The translations under genes and the position numbers were made by a program. Source: Bacteroides sp. CAG:530 (lineage in GTDB: Bacteria; Bacteroidota; Bacteroidia; Bacteroidales; Bacteroidaceae). From it: a DNA stretch of 34,667 nt. The notes below the pieces were generated by a model. The model did no database searches. It was not told the DNA's origin and saw only the letters and a program-made list of their open reading frames with translations. The stretch is from the NCBI GenBank assembly GCA_000434735.1, contig FR881285.1:1-34667 (forward strand), read 5' to 3'. Each line of letters begins with the position of its first letter. Within the stretch, counting starts at the first letter, position 1. Positions 24,414-32,831 of this stretch are shown in pieces.

Positions 24414-24500
24414 ATAACTAACTGTTTATAAACAATGCTATATTCGTTAAATAATGGTATAACGCAACAATGCTTTATTATTATTTCTATTTTTGCCCTT

Positions 24501-25103
24501 ATGAAAAAGTGTCTTTTATTATTAGTCTTACTATTAGCCTGTATATCAATAAAGGCTCAGCAACCTATGCTATCGCCTACCGGATCTATATATTATAAAG
24601 TGCCGGTATGTATTTATAAAGGAGACACTATACCTTATATAACGCTGAAAAACGTTTTTGTCTATCCTCAATTAACATTTAAAAACAAAAAACAGCAGAA
24701 ATACTATAATAAACTGGTAAGAGACGTGAAAAAGACGCTTCCGCTGGCTAAAGAAATAAACAGAGCGGTTATAGAGACGTATGAATACTTGGAAACCTTG
24801 CCTAACACAAAAGCCAAGAATCAACATATTAAAATGGTGGAAAAGGGATTAAAACAACAATATACACCCAGAATGAAGAAACTAACATTTTCACAGGGTA
24901 AATTGTTGATAAAGCTTGTTGATAGAGAGTGTAATCAATCTTCTTATCAATTGGTAAAAGCGTTCATGGGACCGTTTAAAGCGACTTTCTATCAGGCATT
25001 TGCAGCTTTATTTGGAGCAAGTTTAAAAAAAGAATACCATCCTGAAGATGACGACAGGATGGTAGAAAGAGTTGTTATACTTGTTGAAAACGGGCAGTTA
25101 TAA
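24501..25103 (+). CDS. DUF4294 family exported protein
   Basis: The start chosen is the ATG at 24501 (MKKCLLLLVLLLACISIKAQ), which opens directly into a signal peptide; the longer frame from 24435 adds 22 residues that do not look like a leader. The mature part has IYKGDTIPYITLKNVFVYPQ, then a lysine-rich helical region (KQQKYYNKLVRDVKKTLPLA), typical of DUF4294. Function unknown. Its stop overlaps the convergent RNA methyltransferase stop by six bases (25098-25103). TATTTTTG at 24488-24495 is a possible promoter box, but it would leave almost no leader. Confidence 0.8.
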   Translation: MKKCLLLLVLLLACISIKAQQPMLSPTGSIYYKVPVCIYKGDTIPYITLKNVFVYPQLTFKNKKQQKYYNKLVRDVKKTLPLAKEINRAVIETYEYLETLPNTKAKNQHIKMVEKGLKQQYTPRMKKLTFSQGKLLIKLVDRECNQSSYQLVKAFMGPFKATFYQAFAALFGASLKKEYHPEDDDRMVERVVILVENGQL

Positions 25104-25646
25104 CTGCAGTTCACGCATCTTATTAGCAAATTCCCACAATACTATACCGGCTGTAACAGAAACATTCAATGAATGCTTGGTGCCATACTGCGGAATCTCA
25201 ATACATCCGTCGCACATATCAACAACTTCCTGCTGTACACCTTTAACTTCATTTCCCATAACGATGGCGTACTTCTTATCGCTTTCGAGCTTCAAATCAG
25301 AAAGAGATGTACTGCCTTCGCACTGCTCTATAGCCATAACGGTATATCCATCTTTATGAAGTTCATTAACAGCATCTTGCGTATTCTTATAATACTTCCA
25401 ATCTACAGTAAGTTCTGCACCTAAAGCCGTTTTATGCATTTCCGGATGAGGTGGAGTAGCCGTAATGCCACACAAACAAATGCGGTTGACTAAAAAAGCG
25501 TCGGATGTACGGAACACCGCACCTATATTATGGAGACTGCGTACTTGGTCGAGCACTACTACAAGCGGCAACTTACGTGCCTCTTTAAATTCTTCCACCG
25601 TAAGGCGGTTCATCTCTGTAATCTTCAGTTTTCTTAAATCAGACAT
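25098..25646 (-). CDS. SpoU (TrmH) family RNA 2'-O-methyltransferase
   Basis: The three SPOUT-knot motifs of the SpoU family are present: motif 1 LHNIGAVFRTSDAF (Asn40, Arg46), motif 2 IVMGNEVKGV, and motif 3 IPQYGTKHSLNVSVTAGIVL, whose residues bind S-adenosylmethionine. At 182 residues it consists of the catalytic domain with a short N-terminal extension and lacks the substrate-binding domain of RlmB-type enzymes, resembling TrmH or TrmL in size. The target (tRNA or rRNA ribose) cannot be assigned. It has one of the clearest promoters in the window (25669-25699) and converges with the DUF4294 gene. Confidence 0.92.
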   Translation of the reverse strand: MSDLRKLKITEMNRLTVEEFKEARKLPLVVVLDQVRSLHNIGAVFRTSDAFLVNRICLCGITATPPHPEMHKTALGAELTVDWKYYKNTQDAVNELHKDGYTVMAIEQCEGSTSLSDLKLESDKKYAIVMGNEVKGVQQEVVDMCDGCIEIPQYGTKHSLNVSVTAGIVLWEFANKMRELQL

Positions 25647-25668
25647 CTTGTATTTGTTTTAAATGCCA

Positions 25669-25699
25669 CAAAGATAACGTAAACCCAAAAAGAAAGCAA
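25669..25699 (-). promoter_or_regulatory. Promoter of the SpoU methyltransferase
   Basis: Minus strand: TTTG (25699-25696), 19-base spacer, TATCTTTG (25676-25669). This matches the Bacteroides TTTG-N19-TAnnTTTG consensus exactly. Leader about 20 bases. Confidence 0.75.
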
Positions 25700-25903
25700 A
25701 ACTATATTCATAACCCTGTTCAAATCGGTTGAAAAGGTGTAAATAAACGATGCGAAGAAATTCAAAAATAAAGCTTGCATAATTAAAATGAAGCCTTATA
25801 CCACCGCCTAAACAAACAATGCAAAAAAGTTAGCAAAAACTTTGGCATATTGTTTTCACTTAAAAATTAGTGCCTTTTCAATAGTAAATAAAGAGAAAGT
25901 TTT

Positions 25904-25911
25904 TAACTTTG
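25904..25911 (+). promoter_or_regulatory. -7 box for nadA
   Basis: TAACTTTG matches TAnnTTTG. It lies 205 bases ahead of the nadA ATG, so the mRNA would have an unusually long leader. No other full box match was noticed closer to the gene. Confidence 0.5.
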
Positions 25912-26116
25912 CCGAATATCAACATATAGTTAATATATAGAGTAATATAGCTATTAATCAGATAGTAACATTGTTTATCCGTTATTAATATCTCTCGCCA
26001 CGCTATTCATAACGGAAAAAGCAAGAAAGTAGTGGCTATTTTTACTAACACTATTAACCAAGTATTATTATTACCATATATTTCTTTTAAAAAGAAGAAA
26101 TAATATAAGATTATAT
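25912..26116 (+). other. Long 5' leader of nadA (no ORF seen)
   Basis: This AT-rich stretch belongs to the 470-base gene-free gap at 25647-26116, whose left part holds the SpoU promoter. TCCGTTAT and ATAACGGA near 25978-26016 can form an 8-bp stem, GCCAC and GTGGC nearby offer a competing pairing, and TTCTTT/AAAGAA forms a small hairpin just ahead of the start. I do not recognise a known riboswitch. A structured regulatory leader is possible. Confidence 0.3.
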
Positions 26117-27109
26117 ATGAATAAAGAGGAATGGTTGAAAAAGGGGTATGTAGATGAACCCGTCGACGAATTTACTGATTTGAAAAAAGAAATCGATAAA
26201 TTGCGAAAAGAAAAAAATGCGGTTATTCTGGGACACTACTACCAGGCCGATGAAATTCAGGAAATAGCCGATTTCGTTGGAGACAGTTTGGCGCTGGCAC
26301 AGTGGGCAGCAAAAACAGATGCTGACATCATCGTGATGTGCGGTGTGCATTTCATGGGCGAAACAGCCAAAATATTGTGTCCCGACAAGAAAGTGCTTAT
26401 TCCAGACTTGAATGCAGGTTGTTCGTTGGCCGATAGTTGCCCGGCGGATAAATTCGCTGAATTCGTAAAAGAGCATCCCGATCATACCGTAATTTCGTAT
26501 GTCAACACAAGTGCTGCCGTTAAGGCGGTAACCGATGTGGTTGTTACTTCTACTAATGCAAAGCAGATTGTAGAGAGTTTCCCTGCCGACGAAAAAATCA
26601 TTTTCGGTCCTGATAAAAACTTGGGTAACTATATCAACTCTATAACAGGCCGTAACATGTTATTGTGGAACGGAGCTTGTCATGTACACGAAAAATTCTC
26701 GGTAGAAAAGATATTGGAGCTGAAAAAACAATATCCAGACGCAGCTATTCTTGTTCATCCCGAATGTAAGGGAGCGGTGGCAAAGCTGGCAGATAAGGTA
26801 GCTTCTACAGCCGGATTGCTGAAATACGCTATAGCAAGCGACAAGAAAGACTTCATTGTAGCTACAGAAAGCGGTATTTTATACGAGATGCGTAATAAAT
26901 GTCCTGAAAAGAACTTTATTCCTGCACCTCCAGAAGATAGCACTTGTGCTTGCAATGAATGCGGATACATGCGTCTTAATACATTGCAGAAACTGTATAA
27001 TACTCTAAAACATGAATGGCCAGAAGTAAAGGTAGAGCCAGAAATAGCCGAAAAAGCTATTAAGCCTATTAAAAAGATGCTTGAAATTTCAGCTAAGTTG
27101 GGATTATAA
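26117..27109 (+). CDS. nadA: Quinolinate synthase NadA
   Basis: NadA condenses iminoaspartate with dihydroxyacetone phosphate to give quinolinate in de novo NAD synthesis, using a [4Fe-4S] cluster. The three cluster cysteines are read as Cys102 (NAGCSLADS), Cys188 (WNGACHVHEKF) and Cys282 (NECGYMRLNTL), with spacing like the E. coli enzyme (113/200/297). Other family motifs are ILGHYYQADEIQEIADFVGD at the N-terminus, CGVHFMGETAK, and VHPECKG. Length 330 is typical. nadB and nadC are not adjacent in this window. Transcription appears to start about 200 bases upstream. Confidence 0.96.
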   Translation: MNKEEWLKKGYVDEPVDEFTDLKKEIDKLRKEKNAVILGHYYQADEIQEIADFVGDSLALAQWAAKTDADIIVMCGVHFMGETAKILCPDKKVLIPDLNAGCSLADSCPADKFAEFVKEHPDHTVISYVNTSAAVKAVTDVVVTSTNAKQIVESFPADEKIIFGPDKNLGNYINSITGRNMLLWNGACHVHEKFSVEKILELKKQYPDAAILVHPECKGAVAKLADKVASTAGLLKYAIASDKKDFIVATESGILYEMRNKCPEKNFIPAPPEDSTCACNECGYMRLNTLQKLYNTLKHEWPEVKVEPEIAEKAIKPIKKMLEISAKLGL

Positions 27110-27193
27110 GCATAGCTTTTTTGTTAATGGACTTTTAGATATTGCGTATATCTATTAAAACATGTTATAGAACATGAGTTTTTAGTTGTTTTA

Positions 27194-27224
27194 TTTGGCA
27201 GATATGTAGAAGTCCGTATCTTTG
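27194..27224 (+). promoter_or_regulatory. Strong Bacteroides promoter (P1) ahead of the sigma gene
   Basis: TTTG (27194-27197), 19-base spacer, TATCTTTG (27217-27224): an exact consensus match. It is followed within about 45 bases by an intrinsic terminator, so its main product may be a short RNA. Confidence 0.75.
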
Positions 27225-27228
27225 CACT

Positions 27229-27292
27229 GTGTTTTTCATAGTATTAGATTTAAGGTTAACAAAGGTTGGAGTACAGCGGTACTCCTTTTTTT
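27229..27292 (+). ncRNA. Candidate short leader RNA / attenuated transcript
   Basis: Promoter P1 would start transcription near 27229, and the terminator at 27268-27292 would end it, giving an RNA of about 64 bases. No start codon with a useful ORF lies inside. My impression is that similar leader sequence (AAGGTTAACAAAGG just before the hairpin) recurs at other Bacteroides loci, but I cannot verify this. It could be a stable sRNA or an attenuator controlling read-through into the sigma gene. Confidence 0.45.
27268..27292 (+). terminator. Intrinsic terminator between P1 and the sigma gene
   Basis: GGAGTAC (27268-27274), tetraloop AGCG, GTACTCC (27279-27285), then seven T residues (27286-27292): a compact terminator on the plus strand, 95 bases before the sigma start codon. 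It could also stop transcripts reading through from nadA. Confidence 0.8.
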
Positions 27293-27348
27293 ATGCCCAT
27301 ACCTCTGATATTAAAGAGTTCTTTAAGAGAAGATATCTGAAAATGTGC

Positions 27349-27356
27349 TATTTTTG
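27349..27356 (+). promoter_or_regulatory. Second promoter (P2) -7 box for the sigma gene
   Basis: TATTTTTG matches TAnnTTTG and lies 30 bases before the ATG at 27387. If used, it excludes the longer in-frame start at 27345. The -33 element is poor. Confidence 0.4.
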
Positions 27357-27386
27357 CCAGCTAAAGAGACGCAAGTTATCGAAAAA

Positions 27387-27986
27387 ATGGAAGTCGAATT
27401 TAGAAGAACTGATCGACAGTCTAAGACTGACTCTGAAGCAGATTTACTTGAAGGATTGAAGCGAGGAGATAATAAAGCCTATAAAAGCCTTTATGAAAAG
27501 CATTTTGTCATATTGTGTGGCATAGCTTATCAGTATTTAGGAGATAGGTTTTTGGCTAAGTCTATTGTGTCGGATGTGATTTTACACTTATGGGAGATTC
27601 GTGACCGTCTTTCTGTGGATGGCTCTTTGCGTAAATATCTGGTTTCTTCAGTCAGAAACAAATGTCTTGATTATCTAAAGTCGGAACGTTTTCAGAAAGA
27701 AGTGTCTTTCTCGGCCGAAGAATGTGAAAATAAGGTGTGGGAGTCTGATAATTATCCGTTAGGAAGATTGTTGGAGAACGAGTTGGAAGAGAAAATAAAT
27801 ACGGCTCTCAATAATTTGCCTATCGAATGCAAAAGGGTTTTCTTCAAGAGTAGATTCGAAAACAAAAAATATGAGATTATATCTAAGGAGTTAGGTATAT
27901 CAGTTGCTACTGTAAAATATCACATGAAAAATGCTGTTCAGTTATTATATAAAGAGTTAGGAAAGTATCTATTGTTCTTATTTTAA
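27387..27986 (+). CDS. ECF-type sigma factor of the SusCD locus
   Basis: Region 2 is seen from KSLYEKHFVILCGIAYQYLG to LRKYLVSSVRNKCLDYLKSE. Region 4 is seen in ALNNLPIECKRVFFKSRFEN and the helix-turn-helix YEIISKELGISVATVKYHMK. The ATG at 27387 gives 199 residues and a start just before the conserved part; the alternative at 27345 would lie on the P2 box. This is the FecI-like branch found next to FecR anti-sigma factors and STN-bearing SusC transporters. When the transporter senses its glycan, the anti-sigma releases this factor to transcribe the locus. The anti-sigma gene follows 187 bases downstream. Confidence 0.92.
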   Translation: MEVEFRRTDRQSKTDSEADLLEGLKRGDNKAYKSLYEKHFVILCGIAYQYLGDRFLAKSIVSDVILHLWEIRDRLSVDGSLRKYLVSSVRNKCLDYLKSERFQKEVSFSAEECENKVWESDNYPLGRLLENELEEKINTALNNLPIECKRVFFKSRFENKKYEIISKELGISVATVKYHMKNAVQLLYKELGKYLLFLF

Positions 27987-28094
27987 GCATTTCAAGATAG
28001 ACTAGGAGTATGTCTTAACGGGTTTTCGTGCATATATCATAGAAATTTTCTTATTCAAATGAAATTTTTCTGTTTTTACACTATACTTTTTTTT

Positions 28095-28144
28095 ATGGCT
28101 AAAGTCTTTTTATTTTAAAAAAGTTAAAATATGGCTATCGTCTT
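28095..28144 (+). repeat. Direct repeat upstream of fecR
   Basis: ATGGCTAAAGTCTT (28095-28108) and ATGGCTATCGTCTT (28131-28144) agree at 12 of 14 bases, 36 bases apart, each near a T- or A-rich run. They stand 30 bases before the fecR start. They could be promoter elements for the cognate ECF factor, or binding sites; the evidence is positional only. Confidence 0.4.
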
Positions 28145-28173
28145 CTAATTGTAAACAGGTTAAAATTACGATT

Positions 28174-29166
28174 ATGAATAAAGAAGATATAGATGATTTA
28201 ATAATCCGTTTTTTGTCCGACCAGGCAACGGCCGAAGAGGTTGACTGGTTGAATGGATGGCGAAAAGAAAACACTGATAACGAGACTTATTTTAGAAACA
28301 TAGAAGAAATATGGTTTTCGTCGTTGGCCAAAGATGCACAAAAACTATTCACTCGTACTGATGTAAACGAAGCATATCAGCAATTCTGCCGTAATACTAA
28401 GTCGAACAGATATTTTAGTCTGCGCAGTCTGATAAAATATGCGGCAGCCGTAGTTGTTGTTTTACTTATGATGTTCGGAACTTATAAGGTAGGAGAGAAC
28501 AGATTGCTTATCGAAGAGCAATTTGTACGGATAGAGGCTCCTTCAGGGGCGAAGACTAATGTTACACTTCCTGATGGTACTAAGGTTTGCCTTAATGCTG
28601 GTTCGTACATTAGCTATTCTCCTCGTTTCGGAATTAAAGAAAGAGAAGTAAGTATTTGCGGTGAAGCATATTTTGACGTAGCTCACAATGAGAATGTACC
28701 GTTTTTGGTAAAATCGGAAACAATGCAGGTAAAAGTGCTCGGTACCAAGTTTGATTTTCGAGATTATCCATCCGATGAGAATGCTATGGTTACTTTGTCT
28801 GAAGGAAAGGTGAACTTTACTAACTTGTTGGCAGAAGGTGATTCGTTTATCATGCTGCCTTCCGATCAGGTTATACTTAATAAGGAGGAAAAAAGCGTTC
28901 TGAAAAAGAGAGTCGTATCACAAGAGGCGATTCAGTGGAAAGAAAACTGTCTTCATTTTGATGAAGAACCTATGAGAGATGTATTGAACGCCATAGAAAG
29001 AAGTTATAATGTAGATATAGTATTGCAGACCAATAGTCTTGATACTCTTAAATTTTATGGGTCGTTTAAAACTGATGAGCAAACTATAGACGATGTAATG
29101 GAAGTATTGTCGACAACACAAAAAATGAAATATAACATAGAGGGACGTAAAGTCACCATAAATTGA
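28174..29166 (+). CDS. FecR family anti-sigma factor
   Basis: An N-terminal cytoplasmic sigma-binding region (1 to about 84; WLNGWRKENTDNETYFRNIE), one membrane segment (about 86-105, LIKYAAAVVVVLLMMFGTYK), a FecR periplasmic domain (about 118-220; APSGAKTNVTLPDGTKVCLN, then REVSICGEAYFDVAHNENVP), and a C-terminal DUF4974 domain (about 255-328; FDEEPMRDVLNAIERSYNVD) that resembles a secretin/TonB short domain. It would bridge the inner membrane and read the STN domain of the SusC protein at 29389, holding or activating the ECF factor encoded at 27387. The 330-residue length is typical. Confidence 0.94.
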   Translation: MNKEDIDDLIIRFLSDQATAEEVDWLNGWRKENTDNETYFRNIEEIWFSSLAKDAQKLFTRTDVNEAYQQFCRNTKSNRYFSLRSLIKYAAAVVVVLLMMFGTYKVGENRLLIEEQFVRIEAPSGAKTNVTLPDGTKVCLNAGSYISYSPRFGIKEREVSICGEAYFDVAHNENVPFLVKSETMQVKVLGTKFDFRDYPSDENAMVTLSEGKVNFTNLLAEGDSFIMLPSDQVILNKEEKSVLKKRVVSQEAIQWKENCLHFDEEPMRDVLNAIERSYNVDIVLQTNSLDTLKFYGSFKTDEQTIDDVMEVLSTTQKMKYNIEGRKVTIN

Positions 29167-29231
29167 TAACTGAATAGAAGTATAACTATAATGACAATAT
29201 AAAGCCTATGAAAATGAAATGATTAAGTGGC

Positions 29232-29267
29232 GAAAAAAAGCAGAAAGACGGGGAAGGTCTTTCTGCT
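29232..29267 (-). terminator. Minus-strand intrinsic terminator between fecR and susC
   Basis: A perfect 11-bp stem with a 7-base loop and a T tract only on the minus-strand side. No minus-strand protein gene lies nearby, so it is best explained as the end of an antisense RNA. Confidence 0.75.
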
Positions 29268-29311
29268 AACCAAAACAATTTTCGCATTAACTGGAGATAA
29301 TCTGTTTTAGG
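29232..29311 (-). ncRNA. Candidate antisense sRNA in the susC leader (DonS-like)
   Basis: Between fecR and susC the minus strand has a -7 box TATCTTTG (29324-29317), then about 45 bases, then an 11-bp stem (AGCAGAAAGAC 29239-29249 with GTCTTTCTGCT 29257-29267) followed, on the minus strand only, by seven T residues (29238-29232). This predicts an RNA of about 80 nt antisense to the susC leader. Cis-antisense RNAs in exactly this position repress glycan loci in Bacteroides fragilis (DonS and relatives). The -33 element is weak (TGTTC), so expression needs testing. Confidence 0.6.
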
Positions 29312-29316
29312 GAAAA

Positions 29317-29324
29317 CAAAGATA
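29317..29324 (-). promoter_or_regulatory. -7 box of the candidate antisense sRNA
   Basis: CAAAGATA on the plus strand reads TATCTTTG on the minus strand, a perfect box directed away from susC toward the minus-strand terminator at 29232-29267. Confidence 0.55.
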
Positions 29325-29388
29325 CATAGATATATTTTTTCCATAGAACAGGTGAATGAACTTTTATTAAACTTTAAATTATTCAATT

Positions 29389-32300
29389 ATGATGAATGCG
29401 TGGAAAAAATGTGTCTTTGGGGCAATAGTTTTATCCGGACTGAGTCTTAATGTTTTTGCTCAGAGCGTATCTGTAAATCTGAAAAACGTAACGGTAAAAG
29501 ATGCCATTAAGTATGTACAGAAAGAAAGTGGTTATTCATTTGTGTACATATCAACCGACTTGAATACTAAGAATAAGGTAGATGTAAAGGCTACTACACT
29601 GAAAGAGGCTGTCGACCAGATTTTACATGGTCAACCTGTTTCGTACGAGATAAAAGGAAAGAATGTAGTAGTGCATAAGCTGACTAACAAATCGGATAGT
29701 ACAGCTCCTAAGCGCAAAGTAAAAGGTGTAGTAAAAGATGAGACTGGAGCACCGGTAGTAGGAGCCACAGTTAGAGAGAGTGGTACTTCTAACGGAACAA
29801 TAACCGACCTTGACGGTATGTTTACTATCGAAATGTCTGATAAATCGGTTTGTGAAGTTTCTTATATAGGTTATGAAACTCAATACGTAAAAGTGGGAAA
29901 CCGCTCGTCGTTGGATATATCGCTGAAAGAAGATTCTCAGTCGCTCGATGAAGTTGTGGTAGTAGGTTACGGTACTGTGAAGAAGCGCGACCTTACCGGT
30001 TCTATTTCGAGTGTGAAAAGTGATGATTTGGAATTAAGTGGTGTATCGTCTATCGGACATGCTTTGAGCGGAAAGGCTTCCGGTTTATATATCAAGCAGA
30101 ACAGTGCACAGCCTGGTGGTGGATTGGATATCTTGGTGCGTGGAGCAGGTTCTGTTAATGCAAGTAACGACCCTCTTTATATAGTAGACGGTTTTCCTAT
30201 TGCGAAGCTTGATCAGGCTTCGGGCGGTGACGCTAAAATGAATCCTGGAACTCAAGGTATATTGAACTTCTTGAACCCGAACGACGTAGAATCTATCGAA
30301 GTGTTGAAAGACGCGAGTGCAACTTCTATTTACGGTGCCCGTGCAGCTAATGGTGTAGTTATCATTACTACAAAGCGCGGTAAGGAAGGTAAGGCTAAAG
30401 TGAACTACTCTTACAACTATTCATTTCAGAAATATAGCGATAAATACGATTTGCTAAGTCTGCAAGAATGGATGACCGAAAGTAATCGTGGTTCATGGGA
30501 ATCATGGTTGTGGGATAATAATGTAAGTCCGTGGGGAAATCGTACACTGGAAGAAGCAAAAGCTAATCCGGCAAACGGACTTGCTTATAAACAGCCTTAT
30601 ACTGCTGCCGAAATAGCAGCGGCTGGCGAAGGTACCGATTGGTTGGGACTTATAACCCGTAACGGACATATTCAAGAGCATAATGTTAATTTGCAAGGCG
30701 GAAGTCAGAATACGCAGTATATGGTTTCATTCAATTATTATGACCATAAAGGTATTATCCGTAACTCGGGCATGAAGCGTTATACGATGAAAACTAATAT
30801 CGACCAGAAGTTTCTTGATATATTTAAAGCAGGAATGAACCTTACACTTACACGTATTGATAATGACAATACACAATTAGGTGACGGTAATTTCGAAAAC
30901 TCTGGTATTATTCGCTCGGCGATTCAAATGGGACCTAACATTAAGGCGTACGACGAAGAAACAGGTACTTATCCTATAAACCCATTGTTGGGTAGTCAAC
31001 CTAATCCATATTCTCTTTTGAATAATACGGATAAGGGTCGTACTGACCGTTTGTTGGGAAATGTGTTTGTAGAAGCACGTCCGTTAGAAGGATTGGTATT
31101 AAGAGTCAATGCCGGTATTGACCATGCAGCTATTAATAGAAGTACTTATCAACCGCGTACTACATTGAATGGTTATAATCTTAACGGAGTAGCATATATC
31201 TATAATACAGCTAATAATCAGTATCTTATGGAAGGTACTGCTACCTATCAACGTACATTTGCCGATATTCACAACCTTAACTTATTAGCAGGTGTATCTT
31301 ATGAGAAGTTCAATTATGATGCATCTGAATTAGGAAATAATAATTTTACTACCGATGCGTTTCTGTATAACAATATAGAGGCTGGTACAGGTAATAAAAT
31401 CGTGAAATCGGATGCTACAGAAAATAAGATGCTTTCTTATTTCTTCCGTGCCGGATATGTATTGAAAGGACGTTATTTGCTCACCGCTACACTTCGTGCC
31501 GATGGAGCTAGTGTGTTTGCAAAGAATAATAAGTGGGGTTACTTCCCGTCGGTTGCCTTGGGATGGACCATGAGTGAAGAAGAATTTTTGAAGAAAGCCG
31601 AATGGTTGTCTAACTTGAAACTCCGTCTCAGTTGGGGACAGACTGGTAATGCTGATATCTCTACTAATGCTTTTGCAAGTTATGGAGCACAAGGTAGTTG
31701 GATCAACTCAAATTATAAAACAGTAAATGGTGTAATGAAAAGCCGTCTGGAAAATCCTGACCTTAAATGGGAAACTACCAGTGAGTGGAACTTGGGTATA
31801 GATTTCGGTTTCTTGAAAAATCGTATATCAGGTTCTATCGAGTTATATCAGCGTACTATATCCGACTTGCTTAACTATAAACCGCTTAATACTTATCAGG
31901 AGGTAAAACAGATTATGGCTAATGTAGGTCAAACTCGTAGCCGAGGTATTGAGCTTACACTTAATACACATAATATTCAGAATAAGGATTTCAATTGGTC
32001 TACCGGATTTACATTCTCTAAATACGAAGATAAGTGGAAAGAACGCACTCCGGACTGGAAGCCTAATGTATACGAAAAAGTAAACGATCCGATTCGCGCT
32101 ATCTATGCACGCCGTGCCGATCATATCCTTCAGATTGGTGAACCGGTACCTGCCGCTCAGCCCGATTTGCGTCCGGGACAGATTGTTATAAAAGACCTTA
32201 ACGGATATGTTCGCGATAGTAATGGAAATCCTAAAGTTGATGAAAATGGACGTTTCATGCTTACCGGACAGCCAGATGGAAAGATAGACGAAGCCGATAC

Positions 32301-32807
32301 TGAATTGATAGGAACAACCGACCCGGGATGGATGGCAAGTATGACAAACTCATTCCGCTATAAAGGATTTGATTTCGGGTTTATGTTTAATGGAATGTTC
32401 GACCGCATTATGCTCGACCCTACAGATATGGAGTATGGTTTAGGAGCAACAGGTATGCAAAGATGGGATATAACGCTCTGCGTAGCGTGAAAGACAGATG
32501 GACATTCGAAAATGCATCTACTACACGTCCTAGTTCAAATTATCTAAGAGGTATAAACTATACAGCCGGCGATTTCTTCTATCAGAAAGCATGGTTTATC
32601 CGTATGCAGAACATCAGTTTGGGATATACATTGCCTAAATCATTGATAACTAAGACTAAAGTGTTGAGCAATGTCCGTTTTCACGCTTCTGTTAATAACT
32701 TGTTTGTTATTACGCCTTATAAAGGACTTGACCCGGAAACCGATTCGTATGTTGCCGCATATCCTAACGCGCGTACATTTAGCTTCGGTGTAGACGTTTC
32801 TTTTTAA
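29389..32807 (+). pseudogene. SusC/RagA-type TonB-dependent transporter, interrupted by a -1 frameshift
   Basis: Signal peptide 1-24; STN domain (about 25-98, VKDAIKYVQKESGYSFVYIS), which couples to FecR; carboxypeptidase-like domain (about 106-190, GVVKDETGAPVVGATV); SusC plug signature DEVVVVGYGTVKKRDLTGS; then a beta-barrel. The first frame stops at 32488-32490 after QRWDITLCVA. The barrel continues in another frame as GYNALRSVKDRWTFENASTT to a terminal strand TFSFGVDVSF, ending at 32807. One extra G in GGG at 32465-32467 would restore QRWGYNALRS and a protein of about 1139 residues, normal for STN-bearing SusC. Everything else is intact, so it is either a recent mutation, a variable G tract, or a sequencing error. 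As read, the product lacks the last barrel strands and would not be functional. Confidence 0.9.
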
Positions 32808-32831
32808 TCACCTTAAACGAAAGAACACATT

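Noticed and set aside
27229..27459. 76-codon frame over the sigma gene leader
   Set aside because: It crosses the intrinsic terminator and overlaps the sigma gene in another frame; no domain seen.
29186..29386. 66-codon minus-strand open frame between fecR and susC
   Set aside because: No family resemblance. It spans both the antisense promoter box and the minus-strand terminator, so it could not be expressed as one mRNA from that promoter.
32463..32807. Separate small gene starting at the ATG at 32463
   Set aside because: The translation is the C-terminal strands of the SusC barrel in a shifted frame; the ATG is fortuitous at the frameshift site.
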